DNA from: Xylanimonas protaetiae
Lineage (GTDB): Bacteria; Actinomycetota; Actinomycetes; Actinomycetales; Cellulomonadaceae
NCBI RefSeq assembly: GCF_004135385.1
Contig: NZ_CP035493.1
Location: 1-64,000, forward strand
Reading direction: 5' to 3'
DNA length: 64,000 nucleotides
The translations under genes were made by a program, and so were the position numbers. Below are positions 15,597 through 23,717 of this stretch, piece after piece (positions within the stretch are counted from its first letter, which is position 1; each line of letters begins with the position of its first letter). The notes beneath the pieces are model-generated. The model saw only the letters and a program-made list of their open reading frames with translations. It was not told where the DNA came from and searched no databases.

Positions 15597-16841
15597 GTGC
15601 GTAGGTGGTTGGTGGCGCTCTTGGCGCTCGTCGTTGTCGGGGTGGGGGCGTGGGCTGCGGCGGCCCGCTTGGAGTCGCCTGATCAGGCGGCGGCGAACGC
15701 TCAGCCGCCTGCCCCGGCCCCGCTGACTGCCGTCGTGCGGGCCGGGTACTTGCACGGCGCGGTCACGATCGCGGTGACGGTGGAGCCGCAGCAGGTGCGT
15801 TCGCAGGTGGCGCCTGCGGCGCTCACGGGAGTGGTCACCGCCCAGGTGGTCGCCCCTGGTGATGTGCTGCGGCCCGGTGCTCCTGTACTGCGGGTGGATG
15901 GTCGGCCGTTGTTCGTGCTGCCGGGCGACTTCCCGTTGTACCGCGACATCGAGCCGGGTGATCAAGGCGATGATGTCGCCGCGTTGCAGGAAGGGCTGCG
16001 TGCTGCCGGGTTCTTCGCGGGGCGCACCGACGGGAGTTACGGGCCGCGGACGCAGGCGGCGGTCAAGGCGATGTACCAGGCTGCGGGGTACGAGGTGCCG
16101 CGGGCCACTGTGGAGGTCCCCGTCCCGCCCGCCGCTGACCCTCAAGCCGGCGCTGCGGCGGGCGGCGGCGACGCCGCGGAGGCCGAGGGCGTTCCGGCTG
16201 ACGCCGTCCCGGCCGACGTCCCGGACCCGGCCGGGACGCGCACGGTGCCGGGCGGGCCGCGGGTGCTGCGCTCTGAGGTGCTCATGGTTGGCGGGCTGCC
16301 CGCGACGGTGCGGTCGTTGGCCGCTGTGGGCTCACAGCTGGCTGAAGGTGCCGCGGTCTTCGACGTCACCGTCGGGGACCTTGTCCTTGCCACGACCGTG
16401 CCGGGGGCGTCGGCTGGTGTGCTCGCTGTCGGTGCCGAGGCCGTGTTCGCCGGCGACGAGGGGGATGCCAGGGCGAGTGTCACGGCTATCGACCACGACG
16501 CGGAGACTGGTGATGCGCGCATCGTGCTGACCGTGTCCGAGGGCGTCATCAGTGCGGGCATCACCTACACGGTGACCATCGAGAACCCCGCAGGTGAGGA
16601 TGAGGCCGGGTTGCTCGTGCCTGTGACCGCCGTCGTCTCGCGCGGCGGGGTGTCCAGCGTGTACGTCGCCGACGGGGACTCGTTCCGGGAGGTGGCCGTG
16701 ACGGTCGCGGGGCAACAGGGCGGGGTGGCCGCGGTGGAGGCGCTCGACCCGGATGCCGGGCTGGTAGCGGGGGCGAGCGTGCGGATCGGCCCGGAAGCCG
16801 CAGGTGCTCCCGCGGACACGGCGGACGCCACCGATGGGTGA
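15597..16841 (+). CDS. MacA/HlyD-like adaptor with peptidoglycan-binding domain
   Basis: A 414-residue membrane-anchored adaptor starting at GTG. It has an N-terminal signal-anchor helix (about 4-24) and a barrel-sandwich half (about 65-105, including APGDVLRPGAPVLRVDGRP). A PG_binding_1 domain follows (about 120-165: GDDVAALQEGLRAAGFF, DGSYGPRTQAAVKAMY). A Pro/Ala linker and the second hybrid/beta-barrel half with the membrane-proximal domain (about 215-400) complete it. Gram-positive MacA-like proteins link the ABC permease to the cell wall, and the PG-binding insert fits that role. It overlaps the ATPase-permease gene by 8 bases, indicating one transcript. Confidence 0.75.
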   Translation: MRRWLVALLALVVVGVGAWAAAARLESPDQAAANAQPPAPAPLTAVVRAGYLHGAVTIAVTVEPQQVRSQVAPAALTGVVTAQVVAPGDVLRPGAPVLRVDGRPLFVLPGDFPLYRDIEPGDQGDDVAALQEGLRAAGFFAGRTDGSYGPRTQAAVKAMYQAAGYEVPRATVEVPVPPAADPQAGAAAGGGDAAEAEGVPADAVPADVPDPAGTRTVPGGPRVLRSEVLMVGGLPATVRSLAAVGSQLAEGAAVFDVTVGDLVLATTVPGASAGVLAVGAEAVFAGDEGDARASVTAIDHDAETGDARIVLTVSEGVISAGITYTVTIENPAGEDEAGLLVPVTAVVSRGGVSSVYVADGDSFREVAVTVAGQQGGVAAVEALDPDAGLVAGASVRIGPEAAGAPADTADATDG

Positions 16842-18828
16842 GGCACGCGGCGCCGACCTCGGCGAGGGTTGCCGCCAGGTACGGGCGGTGGACCAGGCGA
16901 GCGAAGCACTGATCCGGCTCGACGGTGTCACACGGCGCTTCGGGCAGGACACGGTCGCGCTGGACCGCGTGAGCCTGACAATCGCCCCTGGTGAGACCGT
17001 GGCGATCGTGGGGCGCTCGGGCAGCGGGAAGAGCACTCTGCTCAACATCCTCGGCCTGCTCGACGCCCCGGACGAGGGCACGGTCGTCGTCGACGGGCAG
17101 CCGCTGACCCGCACCGACGACGCGACCCGCACCGCGTGGCGGGCGGCGGCGCTCGGGTTCGTCTTCCAGCGCTCGCACCTCATCGGCGGGCTCAGCGTCC
17201 GCGAGAACGTCGCACTCGGGCTGCGCTACGCCGCCACCTGGGACGGCGACGAACGATCCCTCACCTCCCGCGTCGACGCCGCACTGGCCGACGTCGACCT
17301 CGGCCACCGCGCCGACGCGCGCGCCTCGACCCTGTCCGGTGGGGAGATGCAGCGGGCAGCCATCGCGCGCACGCTGGTGCGCGGAGCCCGGCTGTGGCTG
17401 GCCGACGAGCCCACCGGGAACCTCGACACCACGCAGTCCGCCGAGATCATCGAGCTGCTGCGCCTGCGCGCCCGCCAGCACGGCGCAGCGCTCGTCGTCG
17501 TCACCCATGAGCCCGACATCGCCGCCCTGCTGGACCGTGTGATCACGCTCAGCGACGGACGGGTGGTGTCGGACACCGGTGACCGCACCGGGGGCGCGCG
17601 GCACGAGAAGGTGCTGGCCTCATCGGGCGTCGTCCCCGAGCGCCACGCGGCCCTGCCCGCCGGTGCGAGAACGTCTCGCAGGATCCGTCGGCAGGTCGCC
17701 CGCACGGCACGCTTCGTGCGGCAGGGCTTCGCGGCGGGGCCGGGACGGACGCGGGCCGGGATGCTCGCCGCTGCCCTCGCCGTCGCCCTCACGGTGACCG
17801 CACTCGGGCTCTCGCAGAGCGCGGCCACCCAGGTCACGGCCATGTTCGACGCTCGCCGCGCCTCGCAGGTGACCGCGACGTTCACCCACGACACCGGCAC
17901 CCCGCGCTGGGACCTCGACATCGACTCGGTGCGCGCCTTCCCCGGCGTGACGGCAGCCGAGCGGTGGCGGCAATGGGACTTCATCGCGATGAGCAACGGC
18001 GAGGTAGCCGCCACCGACGCCCAGCTCAACGCCGTCGACGCGACCCCGGCGTCGGGCTCGGACGCGCGGATCCGCTGGGCCACCTCGGCCGACACGCATC
18101 TGCGGCCCGGGGAGGTCGTGCTCGGCAAAGTCCTGGCCGAACGGCTCGGCGTCACACAGCTCGACCTCAGCCCCGAGATCACCATCGCCGGCCAACGGCT
18201 GCGCGTGTCCGGGATCCTCACCGAAGCCCGTCCCGGGACCGCCGTCGGCGCCGCCTTCGTCACCCCGGACACCGTCTCCGGGCTGCCACCGTCCTACACC
18301 ACCACGGTGTTCGCCCTCACCGAGCCCGGCGCCGCCAGCCTGCTCGCCACCCGGATCGGCCTGCTCGCCGACCCCTTCGAAGAGCATCGCCTGACCGTCG
18401 ACCCCGTACTCGGCGCAGACGCCTACCGCGGCCAGCTCGAAGCATCGGTGTCCGTGGCCCTGCAGGTGCTGGCCGTCGTCGCGTCCCTCGCCGGACTCGC
18501 CGGGGTGGTCCTCGTCAACATCTTGTCGGTGACGAGCCGAATCCCGGAGTTCGGGCTACGCCGAGCACTGGGATCCAGGCGCGGCGAACTCGTCGGGCTG
18601 GTCGTCGCCGAATGCGGGGTGCTCGGGCTGCTCGGTGCCGGACTCGGGTTCGCGGTCGGGTTCGCCGCCATCATGGTCGTCACCGCCGTCGCCCGCTGGC
18701 AGCCGGTCTTCGACCCCAAGTTGGCGCTCATCCCCCTCGCCGCGGTGCTTGTCTTCTCGCTCGCCGCTGCGTCCTTCCCGGCCGTCATCGCCGCCCGCAC
18801 CCAGCCCGCCGACGCCGTCCGCATCTGA
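16834..18828 (+). CDS. MacB-like ABC transporter, fused ATPase and FtsX-type permease
   Basis: A 664-residue fusion. The N-terminal ATPase (about 25-240) has Walker A GRSGSGKST, Q-loop FVFQRSHL, signature LSGGEMQRAAIAR, Walker B LWLADEPTG and switch His (VVTHEP). The permease half has a first helix near 300-320 (MLAAALAVALTVTALGLSQS), a large periplasmic-type loop, and three helices at the end with the FtsX motif IPEFGLRRALGSRRGELVGL. In the chromosomal paralogue the ATPase and permease are separate genes, so the fusion is specific to the mobile version. It probably exports a peptide, lipid or antimicrobial away from the envelope. ATG at 16,834 lies inside the adaptor gene. Confidence 0.8.
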   Translation: MGEARGADLGEGCRQVRAVDQASEALIRLDGVTRRFGQDTVALDRVSLTIAPGETVAIVGRSGSGKSTLLNILGLLDAPDEGTVVVDGQPLTRTDDATRTAWRAAALGFVFQRSHLIGGLSVRENVALGLRYAATWDGDERSLTSRVDAALADVDLGHRADARASTLSGGEMQRAAIARTLVRGARLWLADEPTGNLDTTQSAEIIELLRLRARQHGAALVVVTHEPDIAALLDRVITLSDGRVVSDTGDRTGGARHEKVLASSGVVPERHAALPAGARTSRRIRRQVARTARFVRQGFAAGPGRTRAGMLAAALAVALTVTALGLSQSAATQVTAMFDARRASQVTATFTHDTGTPRWDLDIDSVRAFPGVTAAERWRQWDFIAMSNGEVAATDAQLNAVDATPASGSDARIRWATSADTHLRPGEVVLGKVLAERLGVTQLDLSPEITIAGQRLRVSGILTEARPGTAVGAAFVTPDTVSGLPPSYTTTVFALTEPGAASLLATRIGLLADPFEEHRLTVDPVLGADAYRGQLEASVSVALQVLAVVASLAGLAGVVLVNILSVTSRIPEFGLRRALGSRRGELVGLVVAECGVLGLLGAGLGFAVGFAAIMVVTAVARWQPVFDPKLALIPLAAVLVFSLAAASFPAVIAARTQPADAVRI

Positions 18829-18902
18829 CCGTCGAACCGGACGGATTGCGTTAGCTTCAGCCCCGATCCGCGGCGGGTCCGTGGACGGTGTGGCGCGCCG
18901 GG

Positions 18903-20499
18903 CCTAGATCGCCGGAGTGCCCCGCTGACTGGGATGATGTTGGTTGCGAAGACAGCATCAGTCCAAGCAGAGGGGCACCCGGTAAGTGAGAGCATGCCAC
19001 GGCGTCGTGCCGGTGTTCGACGATCCCAAACTCGTGTCCGCAGCAGGCCTGGTACCGGTGCTGGAACTGGCCGAGTCGGCCGGGTTGTCCGAGGCGATCG
19101 ACGAGGCGTGCACGCTGCCGGCCGCGAACCTGGCGGCGAAGGTGCGCACGGTGGTTGCGGGGATGCTGGCCGGGGCGGACAGCATCGATGACCTGAACCT
19201 GCTGCGCGCGGGTGGCACCGCCCGGGTGCTGGGTCCGGTGCGGGCGCCGTCGACGATCGGGACTTTCCTGCGTTCGTTCACCCACGGGCACGTGCTGCAA
19301 CTGCACGCCGCGCACCGTCGCCTGCTGGGCGGGCTTGCCGCGAAGGTCCCCGCCCTGGTCGGGGAGGACGACCTGGTGTTCGTCGACGTGGACGACACGA
19401 TCCGCGAGGTCCACGGGTACGCCAAGGATGGTGCCGGGTTCGGGTATTCCGGGGTGCGCGGGCTGAACGCGATGATCACGACGATCAGCACGCCGTCCAC
19501 GGCGCCGCTGATCGCGGAGTGCTCGCTGCGTCAGGGGTCGACGAGGTCGGGCAAGAGCGCCGACTGGCACCTCAAGCGAACCCTGACGACCGTCAAGGCG
19601 GTGACCGGCCCCGCCCAGCGGGTGTGGGTGCGCGGGGACTCCGCGTTCGCCACGGCCAAGAACGTCGCAGCCGCGCTCAAGGCGGGGGCGTGGTTCTCCT
19701 TCACGATCCCGGCGTGGAGGACCGTGACCACGGCGATCTCCCAGATCCCCGAGCAGGCGTGGACCGCGATCCAGTACCCGAACGCGATCCTCGACGAGGA
19801 GACCGGGCAGTGGGTCTCCGAGGCCGAGGTCGCCGAGACCTCGTTCACCGCGTTCGTCTCCAAGAAGAAGTCCGAGCAGGTGGTCTGCCGGCTGGTCGTG
19901 CGGCGTGTGAAGCGGCTCGGGCAGGCGCCCGCCACCGGGCAGGGCGAACTGTTCGACGTCTACCGCCACCACGCCTTCATCACCAACACCACCCTGCCCG
20001 CGGTAGAAGCAGACCGGTATCACCGAGGGCATGCGATCGTCGAGCAGGTCATCGCCGAGCTCAAGGCCGGCCCCCTGGCCCACCTGCCCTCGGGGAAGTT
20101 CGCCGCGAACGCCGCCTGGCTCGCCTTCGCGGTCATGGCGTTCAACATCTCCCGCGCCGCGGCCGTCGCCGCCGGCACGGGCAAGGCCCGCATGGCCACC
20201 ATGCTCCGCACGATCATCTCCACCCCGGCCCGCCTCGCGGCCACCGGGAGGCGGCTGGTCATGCACCTCCCCGACCGGTGGCCCTGGCAGGCCGCGTGGA
20301 CCAGCCTGTGGGACCACGCCGTCGGCCCACCCGCCCCAGCAACGTCCTGACCACCCAGCCCCGACGGGCACGACCGGAGAACCGCAGTGGAAGAGCCGTC
20401 CAGAGCGGCGGGTTCCGCACGCCCATCTCCGGTTATCCACAACCACGCTCCCCGAAACGCCACCGACGACCATCAAGAACCATCGACGGTGGATTCAGG
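18903..20499 (+). mobile_element. IS1380-family insertion sequence, right arm of the nested transposon
   Basis: About 1.6 kb with one transposase gene. The left end starts CCTAGATCGCCGG and the right end, complemented, CCTGAATCCACCG, sharing CCT, ATC and C-G positions. The right end doubles as the end of the whole nested insertion. No duplication flanks the IS itself (cggg on the left, ttca on the right), which suggests it moved as part of the larger unit. Confidence 0.65.
18986..20350 (+). CDS. IS1380-family transposase
   Basis: A 454-residue DDE transposase starting at GTG, full length for IS1380. Family landmarks in order: FDDPKLVSAAGLVPVLELAE near the N terminus, GEDDLVFVDVDDTIREVHG (first catalytic Asp), RVWVRGDSAFATAKNVAAAL (second Asp), and RGHAIVEQVIAELKAGPLAHLPSG (Glu) followed by AANAAWLAFAVMAFN. 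The frame is intact, so this could be an active element and the mover of the composite. From 20,351 to 20,499 only the IS tail follows, without further genes. Confidence 0.85.
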   Translation: MRACHGVVPVFDDPKLVSAAGLVPVLELAESAGLSEAIDEACTLPAANLAAKVRTVVAGMLAGADSIDDLNLLRAGGTARVLGPVRAPSTIGTFLRSFTHGHVLQLHAAHRRLLGGLAAKVPALVGEDDLVFVDVDDTIREVHGYAKDGAGFGYSGVRGLNAMITTISTPSTAPLIAECSLRQGSTRSGKSADWHLKRTLTTVKAVTGPAQRVWVRGDSAFATAKNVAAALKAGAWFSFTIPAWRTVTTAISQIPEQAWTAIQYPNAILDEETGQWVSEAEVAETSFTAFVSKKKSEQVVCRLVVRRVKRLGQAPATGQGELFDVYRHHAFITNTTLPAVEADRYHRGHAIVEQVIAELKAGPLAHLPSGKFAANAAWLAFAVMAFNISRAAAVAAGTGKARMATMLRTIISTPARLAATGRRLVMHLPDRWPWQAAWTSLWDHAVGPPAPATS

Positions 20500-20504
20500 T
20501 TCAG

Positions 20505-20743
20505 GAGTCCCGAAGCCGCTCGTCGAGATCACCACCCTCGGCGCCACCCTCAAGAAGCGTGCCGCCGACGTGCTCGCGTTCTTCGACCGCCCCGGCACGA
20601 GCAACGGACCCACCGAAGCGATCAACGGACGGCTCGAGCACCTACGCGGCTCCGCCCTCGGCTTCCGGAACCTGACGAACTACATCGCCAGATCCATCCT
20701 CGAGACCGGAGGCTTCAGACCGCAACTACACCCCGCTCTGTGA
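20505..20743 (+). pseudogene. ISL3-family transposase, 3' part
   Basis: Directly after the TTCAG duplication the ISL3 frame resumes: GVPKPLVEITTLGATLKKRA, DVLAFFDRPGTSNGPTEAIN (containing the catalytic Glu), GRLEHLRGSALGFRNLTNYI, ending HPAL. It is continuous with the 5' part at 10,604-11,719 once the nested element is removed. The right ISL3 inverted repeat follows within six bases of the stop. Confidence 0.85.
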
Positions 20744-20879
20744 TGAGCCAGTTCAGTGTCCACGAGTCGTCACTCTAGAGGGGCGCGGACGAGACGAGGA
20801 AGAAGTTGCAGGTCTCGGCGCACCCAGACCGCATGCATGGACCGTCGCGGATCTCGTCACGCGGTTGCGGGCCGGCCCC

Positions 20880-21443
20880 TCAGAGAAGTCGGTCTCGCAC
20901 GGCCGACGCGAAGTCCGGTGCGCCAGCGAGATCGAGCGCGGCAAGGACGTCGCCGACGCTGGCCGGCGGGCGCCTCATCGCAGATGCCTGCTCGGCGATG
21001 ACGGCAAGGGTGCTGTTGGGATCGAGATCGAGTTGATCGAGGAGGAACTCGTCAGGCGAGAGTGCATGGATGCCCAGCGGCGCAAGCGCCGTGTCCGGGA
21101 AGTCGTCGAGGTTGCGCGTCACGACAAGCTCGGCATGGCTGCGGATGGCAGCGGCAACAACATGCCGGTCGTCCGGGTCGGGCAGCTCGAGTCCGGGCAC
21201 GAGTGGCTCCCACCCTCGGACACACGCATCATCGAAAACCTCGTTCATGGCACGTAGGCGAGACTCGATCCGTGACGGCCCCAGATCGGGTCGCACCGCG
21301 CGCATCGCGCGACGCACCTCGTCAAGGATTCGCTCGCTCCACACCGGGCGGAACAGTTCACGCTCCGCGAGACGCAGAAGCGTATCGGCGAGAGCAACCG
21401 GGACCAGAACGTTCGCGTCGAGTACCGCGGCGAAGTGCGCCAC
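20880..21443 (-). CDS. PIN-domain toxin-like ribonuclease
   Basis: A 187-residue PIN-domain protein. VLDANVLVPVALAD (first Asp of the active site) is at about 7-20, followed by SERILDEVRRA, LPDPDDRHVVAAAI (acidic pair in the middle) and VVTRNLDDFP near 130. The acidic residues fit a Mg-dependent nuclease of VapC type, although it is longer than classic VapC. It lies three bases after the upstream helix-turn-helix gene, forming a toxin-antitoxin type operon transcribed leftwards. The intergenic stretch 20,750-20,879 shows nothing I can support. It may stabilise the ICE or one of its insertions. Confidence 0.75.
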   Translation of the reverse strand: MAHFAAVLDANVLVPVALADTLLRLAERELFRPVWSERILDEVRRAMRAVRPDLGPSRIESRLRAMNEVFDDACVRGWEPLVPGLELPDPDDRHVVAAAIRSHAELVVTRNLDDFPDTALAPLGIHALSPDEFLLDQLDLDPNSTLAVIAEQASAMRRPPASVGDVLAALDLAGAPDFASAVRDRLL

Positions 21444-21446
21444 CCC

Positions 21447-21950
21447 TCAGCCTTCGTGTCGCGCGCGGTCGAGGGCGTCGCTGTAGTCGTCGGCGGACGC
21501 GCCATAGAGGCCGTCTTCACCCGCCTGACGTGTCATCTCCTCCAGGCGAAGTCGACGCTCGATCCGACGCCGATCTCGATACTCAAGGACGTCACTGAGA
21601 CGCAGTCGACGATGTCGGCCCACTCCAGGCTGCTCGTACGGCAACTGGTTGTCATCGAGGAGCTTGACGAGCGTCGGGCGGCTGATTCCCAGCAGGTCGG
21701 CCGCCTCTTGCGTCGTCAGACGCTGACTCAACGGCGCGACGGTGACCGCCTTACCTTCCTTCATCGCGCCGACGACCTGGACCAAGACCTCGTACAGCTC
21801 GATCGGCAGCGGAACCTGCTCACCGTCCGGTCCCAGCAAGACGGCCGGCTCAGCATGCGCCGCGAGGAAGTGAGAGAGCTCTAGCATCTGCGCCAGGTCC
21901 GCCGGGGGCAGAACCGGGCGCTCCTCGGGCGCAACACTCTCGATCGACAT
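21447..21950 (-). CDS. excisionase-type helix-turn-helix antitoxin
   Basis: A 167-residue protein with a MerR/excisionase-like DNA-binding domain at about 75-130 (LTTQEAADLLGISRPTLVKL, LDDNQLPYEQPGVGRHRRL). It follows an N-terminal helical region (LAQMLELSHFLAAHAEPAVL). This architecture is the usual antitoxin partner of the longer PIN proteins, repressing its own promoter and neutralising the nuclease. It is the first gene of the pair, with the toxin start three bases after its stop. The paired AATTCG motifs in front of it are candidate operators. Confidence 0.7.
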   Translation of the reverse strand: MSIESVAPEERPVLPPADLAQMLELSHFLAAHAEPAVLLGPDGEQVPLPIELYEVLVQVVGAMKEGKAVTVAPLSQRLTTQEAADLLGISRPTLVKLLDDNQLPYEQPGVGRHRRLRLSDVLEYRDRRRIERRLRLEEMTRQAGEDGLYGASADDYSDALDRARHEG

Positions 21951-21956
21951 GGTTTC

Positions 21957-21984
21957 ATCGTAGCCAGAATTCGTAAAATTCGAA
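21957..21984 (-). promoter_or_regulatory. promoter and operator of the PIN toxin-antitoxin operon
   Basis: On the minus strand TTCGAA (21,979-21,984) and TACGAT (21,957-21,962) are spaced by 16 bases and resemble -35 and -10 boxes. AATTCG occurs twice (21,969-21,974 and 21,978-21,983) on the plus strand, overlapping the -35 box, as expected for an autorepressor site. The AT content stands out locally. From 21,985 to 22,140 I see only the leader of the ArdC gene. Confidence 0.45.
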
Positions 21985-22140
21985 AGGGCGGGTGCTGCTT
22001 GCCGTCCACACGCCGCCCCCGAACACCGGGATGCACCCCGGGTTCGCGGTTACTGGACCCATCGCCTCCCGGGTAACGCGCGGGCCTCGAGTGATCCACG
22101 CGAACACCTCCATGACGAGACCCATCAGTGGAGGCTCGTC

Positions 22141-23187
22141 ATGCATGTCACCCGTTCCTCAACCACCGAGCGTGAGGCCAAGCTCGACGCCGTCCACGAG
22201 CAGCTCGTGGCGGCCGTCGGGGCGTTGACGACGGATGCTGACTGGCGGCGGGCCCTGGAGTTTGCGAGCCGGTTCACCAGCCGCAGCTTTTCGAACACGA
22301 TGCTGATCTACGTTCAGCATGCCGCGGCGTTCGAGGCGGGCACGGTCCCCGAGCCGGTCCCGACGTATGTGGCCGGCTACCGGCAGTGGCAGTCGCTCGG
22401 TCGTCAGGTTCGGCGCGGCCAGCACGGGTACGTGATCGTGGCTCCCGTGACGCAGCGGCTCGTCGCGACGAATCCGGCGACCGGCCCGTGGCGCCGCCTC
22501 GAGCCCGGCGAGCGTGCCGCGTCGGGCGAGACGCAGCGGTCACGGCTCGTCGGCGTGCGCCCGGCGACGGTCTTCGATGTCTCGCAGACCGACGGTGATC
22601 CACTCCCCGAGCCGCCGATGCCGCAGCTCCTCGTCGGGCAGGCACCCGATGGCCTCTGGGACGGCCTTGCCCAGCAGGTCGCCGAGCGAGGGTTCCAGGT
22701 CGAGCGCGTCCCCGACGCGGTCACCATCGGTGGCGCGAACGGCCTGACCGACTACCGCGCGAGGTCGGTCTTCGTCCGCGATGACATGGACGACGCCGCC
22801 CGGGTCAAGACGTTGGCACACGAGCTGGGCCACGTCATGCTCCACGGCCCGGACAACCCGGACGCCGTCCAGCATCGCGGGATCGCGGAGGTCGAGGCCG
22901 AGTCGGTCGCGCTCATGGTCGGCGCCGCTCACGGCCTGGACACGAGCACGTACACGGTCCCGTACGTGACGACGTGGGCGTCGTCCGTTGAGGGCAAGAC
23001 ACCGGTCGACGTTGTCATCGAGACCGCCGACCGTGTCCGCAAGGCCGCCGTGACGATCCTTGACCGGCTCGACACGGTCCAGGTCGGCAACGGCGAACCG
23101 CCCGGCCTCCGCACCGCGACGAGGCAACCCCCGGCCGCGCCCGTGGCCTCGCAGCGCGTGCCCGCACGAAGCGGGGCAGACCTGTGA
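22141..23187 (+). CDS. ArdC-like antirestriction protein, ssDNA-binding plus metallopeptidase domain
   Basis: A 348-residue ArdC-family protein. The N-terminal ssDNA-binding domain (about 10-130) has LEFASRFTSRSFSNTMLIYV and YRQWQSLGRQVRRGQHGYVI. The C-terminal zincin domain (about 210-300) has the KTLAHELGHVMLHG zinc motif (HExxH). ArdC proteins enter the recipient with or near the transferred strand and protect it from restriction. GGAGG lies six bases before the ATG. It overlaps the next gene (GTG in the stop), opening the right-hand ICE operon. Confidence 0.8.
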   Translation: MHVTRSSTTEREAKLDAVHEQLVAAVGALTTDADWRRALEFASRFTSRSFSNTMLIYVQHAAAFEAGTVPEPVPTYVAGYRQWQSLGRQVRRGQHGYVIVAPVTQRLVATNPATGPWRRLEPGERAASGETQRSRLVGVRPATVFDVSQTDGDPLPEPPMPQLLVGQAPDGLWDGLAQQVAERGFQVERVPDAVTIGGANGLTDYRARSVFVRDDMDDAARVKTLAHELGHVMLHGPDNPDAVQHRGIAEVEAESVALMVGAAHGLDTSTYTVPYVTTWASSVEGKTPVDVVIETADRVRKAAVTILDRLDTVQVGNGEPPGLRTATRQPPAAPVASQRVPARSGADL

Positions 23188-23717
23188 AGCACCCGACGTC
23201 CTCGCCGGGCACGCTGCGGCGCGCGTCGATCACCGAGCTCGACGACGGCACCCTCGACGTCCGCGTCGACGGCCGGCCGTTCGGCGGCGCCGCGGAGTGG
23301 GCCCCGATCGGCAAGCCCGCGATCGGGATGGTTCTCGACGTCCTGGCAGCGCACACGGGCGAGCGGACCCGCGTCGACATCCGCCTGGCCGACGGGACAC
23401 AGGACTGCGAGTTCCTGATCCCCGAGGAGCACCGCCAGCACGCGAGCCCACCTGTCCCAACGCGACCCTCGCAGACGGTCCGGTACACCGGCGGCGGGTC
23501 GGTGTTCGGGGTCTCCCAGGGCGGGTTCCAGCCCGGGGAGAACGTCTCGATCGCCGTCGTCGTCTCGAACGCCGACGCCGACGCCGACGGGGTGGCGAGC
23601 CTGCGCCTACCGCCCGGGCTCCTCGCGGGGCGGCCGTTCACGATGTTGCTCCTCGGGCACACCTCCGGCTCCGTCGTCGTCCACGACCCCCACGCGCAAC
23701 CCCGGAGCGCCGCGTGA
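23184..23717 (+). CDS. hypothetical ICE protein between ArdC and the coupling protein
   Basis: A 177-residue soluble protein with two recognisable halves. The first is beta-rich (about 10-90, SITELDDGTLDVRVDGRPFG; VRVD; LADGTQDCEFLIP). The second (about 100-170) has QPGENVSIAVVVSNADADAD and LLLGHTSGSVVVHDP. I do not recognise a family. GTG start and overlaps on both sides show translational coupling to ardC and the coupling-protein gene, so it probably assists transfer. Confidence 0.55.
   Translation: MKHPTSSPGTLRRASITELDDGTLDVRVDGRPFGGAAEWAPIGKPAIGMVLDVLAAHTGERTRVDIRLADGTQDCEFLIPEEHRQHASPPVPTRPSQTVRYTGGGSVFGVSQGGFQPGENVSIAVVVSNADADADGVASLRLPPGLLAGRPFTMLLLGHTSGSVVVHDPHAQPRSAA

Larger units (their letters stand above)
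11720..20499 (+). mobile_element. 8,780-bp nested composite-like transposon carrying an envelope cargo
   Basis: The insertion is delimited by TTCAG on both sides (11,715-11,719 and 20,500-20,504). Its ends are CCCAAATCCACCG (left) and CCTGAATCCACCG (complement of the right), identical at 11 of 13 positions. Removing it together with one TTCAG restores the ISL3 transposase frame exactly (SVSS followed by GVPKPLVEITTLG), which proves the borders. The right arm is an intact IS1380-type element; the left arm is only a short terminal piece. Between them lie I36-like proteins, an ECF sigma factor with partner, a lipoprotein and a MacAB-like exporter. IS1380 elements usually make 4-bp duplications, so the 5 bp here is slightly unusual. 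Confidence 0.8.
10504..20749 (+). mobile_element. ISL3-family insertion sequence, split by a nested 8.8-kb element
   Basis: The left end (starting GGCTCTTCATAGATGAGG) and the right end (complement starting GGCTCATCACAGAGCGGG) match at about 17 of 22 positions, and GGCTCTT is a typical ISL3 terminus. Excluding the nested insertion the element is about 1,461 bp, normal for ISL3. The flanking eight bases (cccaaacc and agttcagt) are not duplicated, so later rearrangement or divergence has occurred. The single transposase gene is inactive here: it carries a frameshift and is split in two. Confidence 0.8.

Noticed and set aside
18829-18902. Terminator between the MacB-like gene and IS1380
   Set aside because: Only short, weak GC-rich dyads are present, without a T-run; not enough for a call.
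20750-20757. Possible 8-bp target duplication of ISL3
   Set aside because: The left flank cccaaacc and the right flank agttcagt differ, so no duplication can be claimed.
21955-22146. Minus-strand 63-codon frame between the antitoxin and ArdC genes
   Set aside because: No start signal and it covers the promoter and leader of both neighbours.
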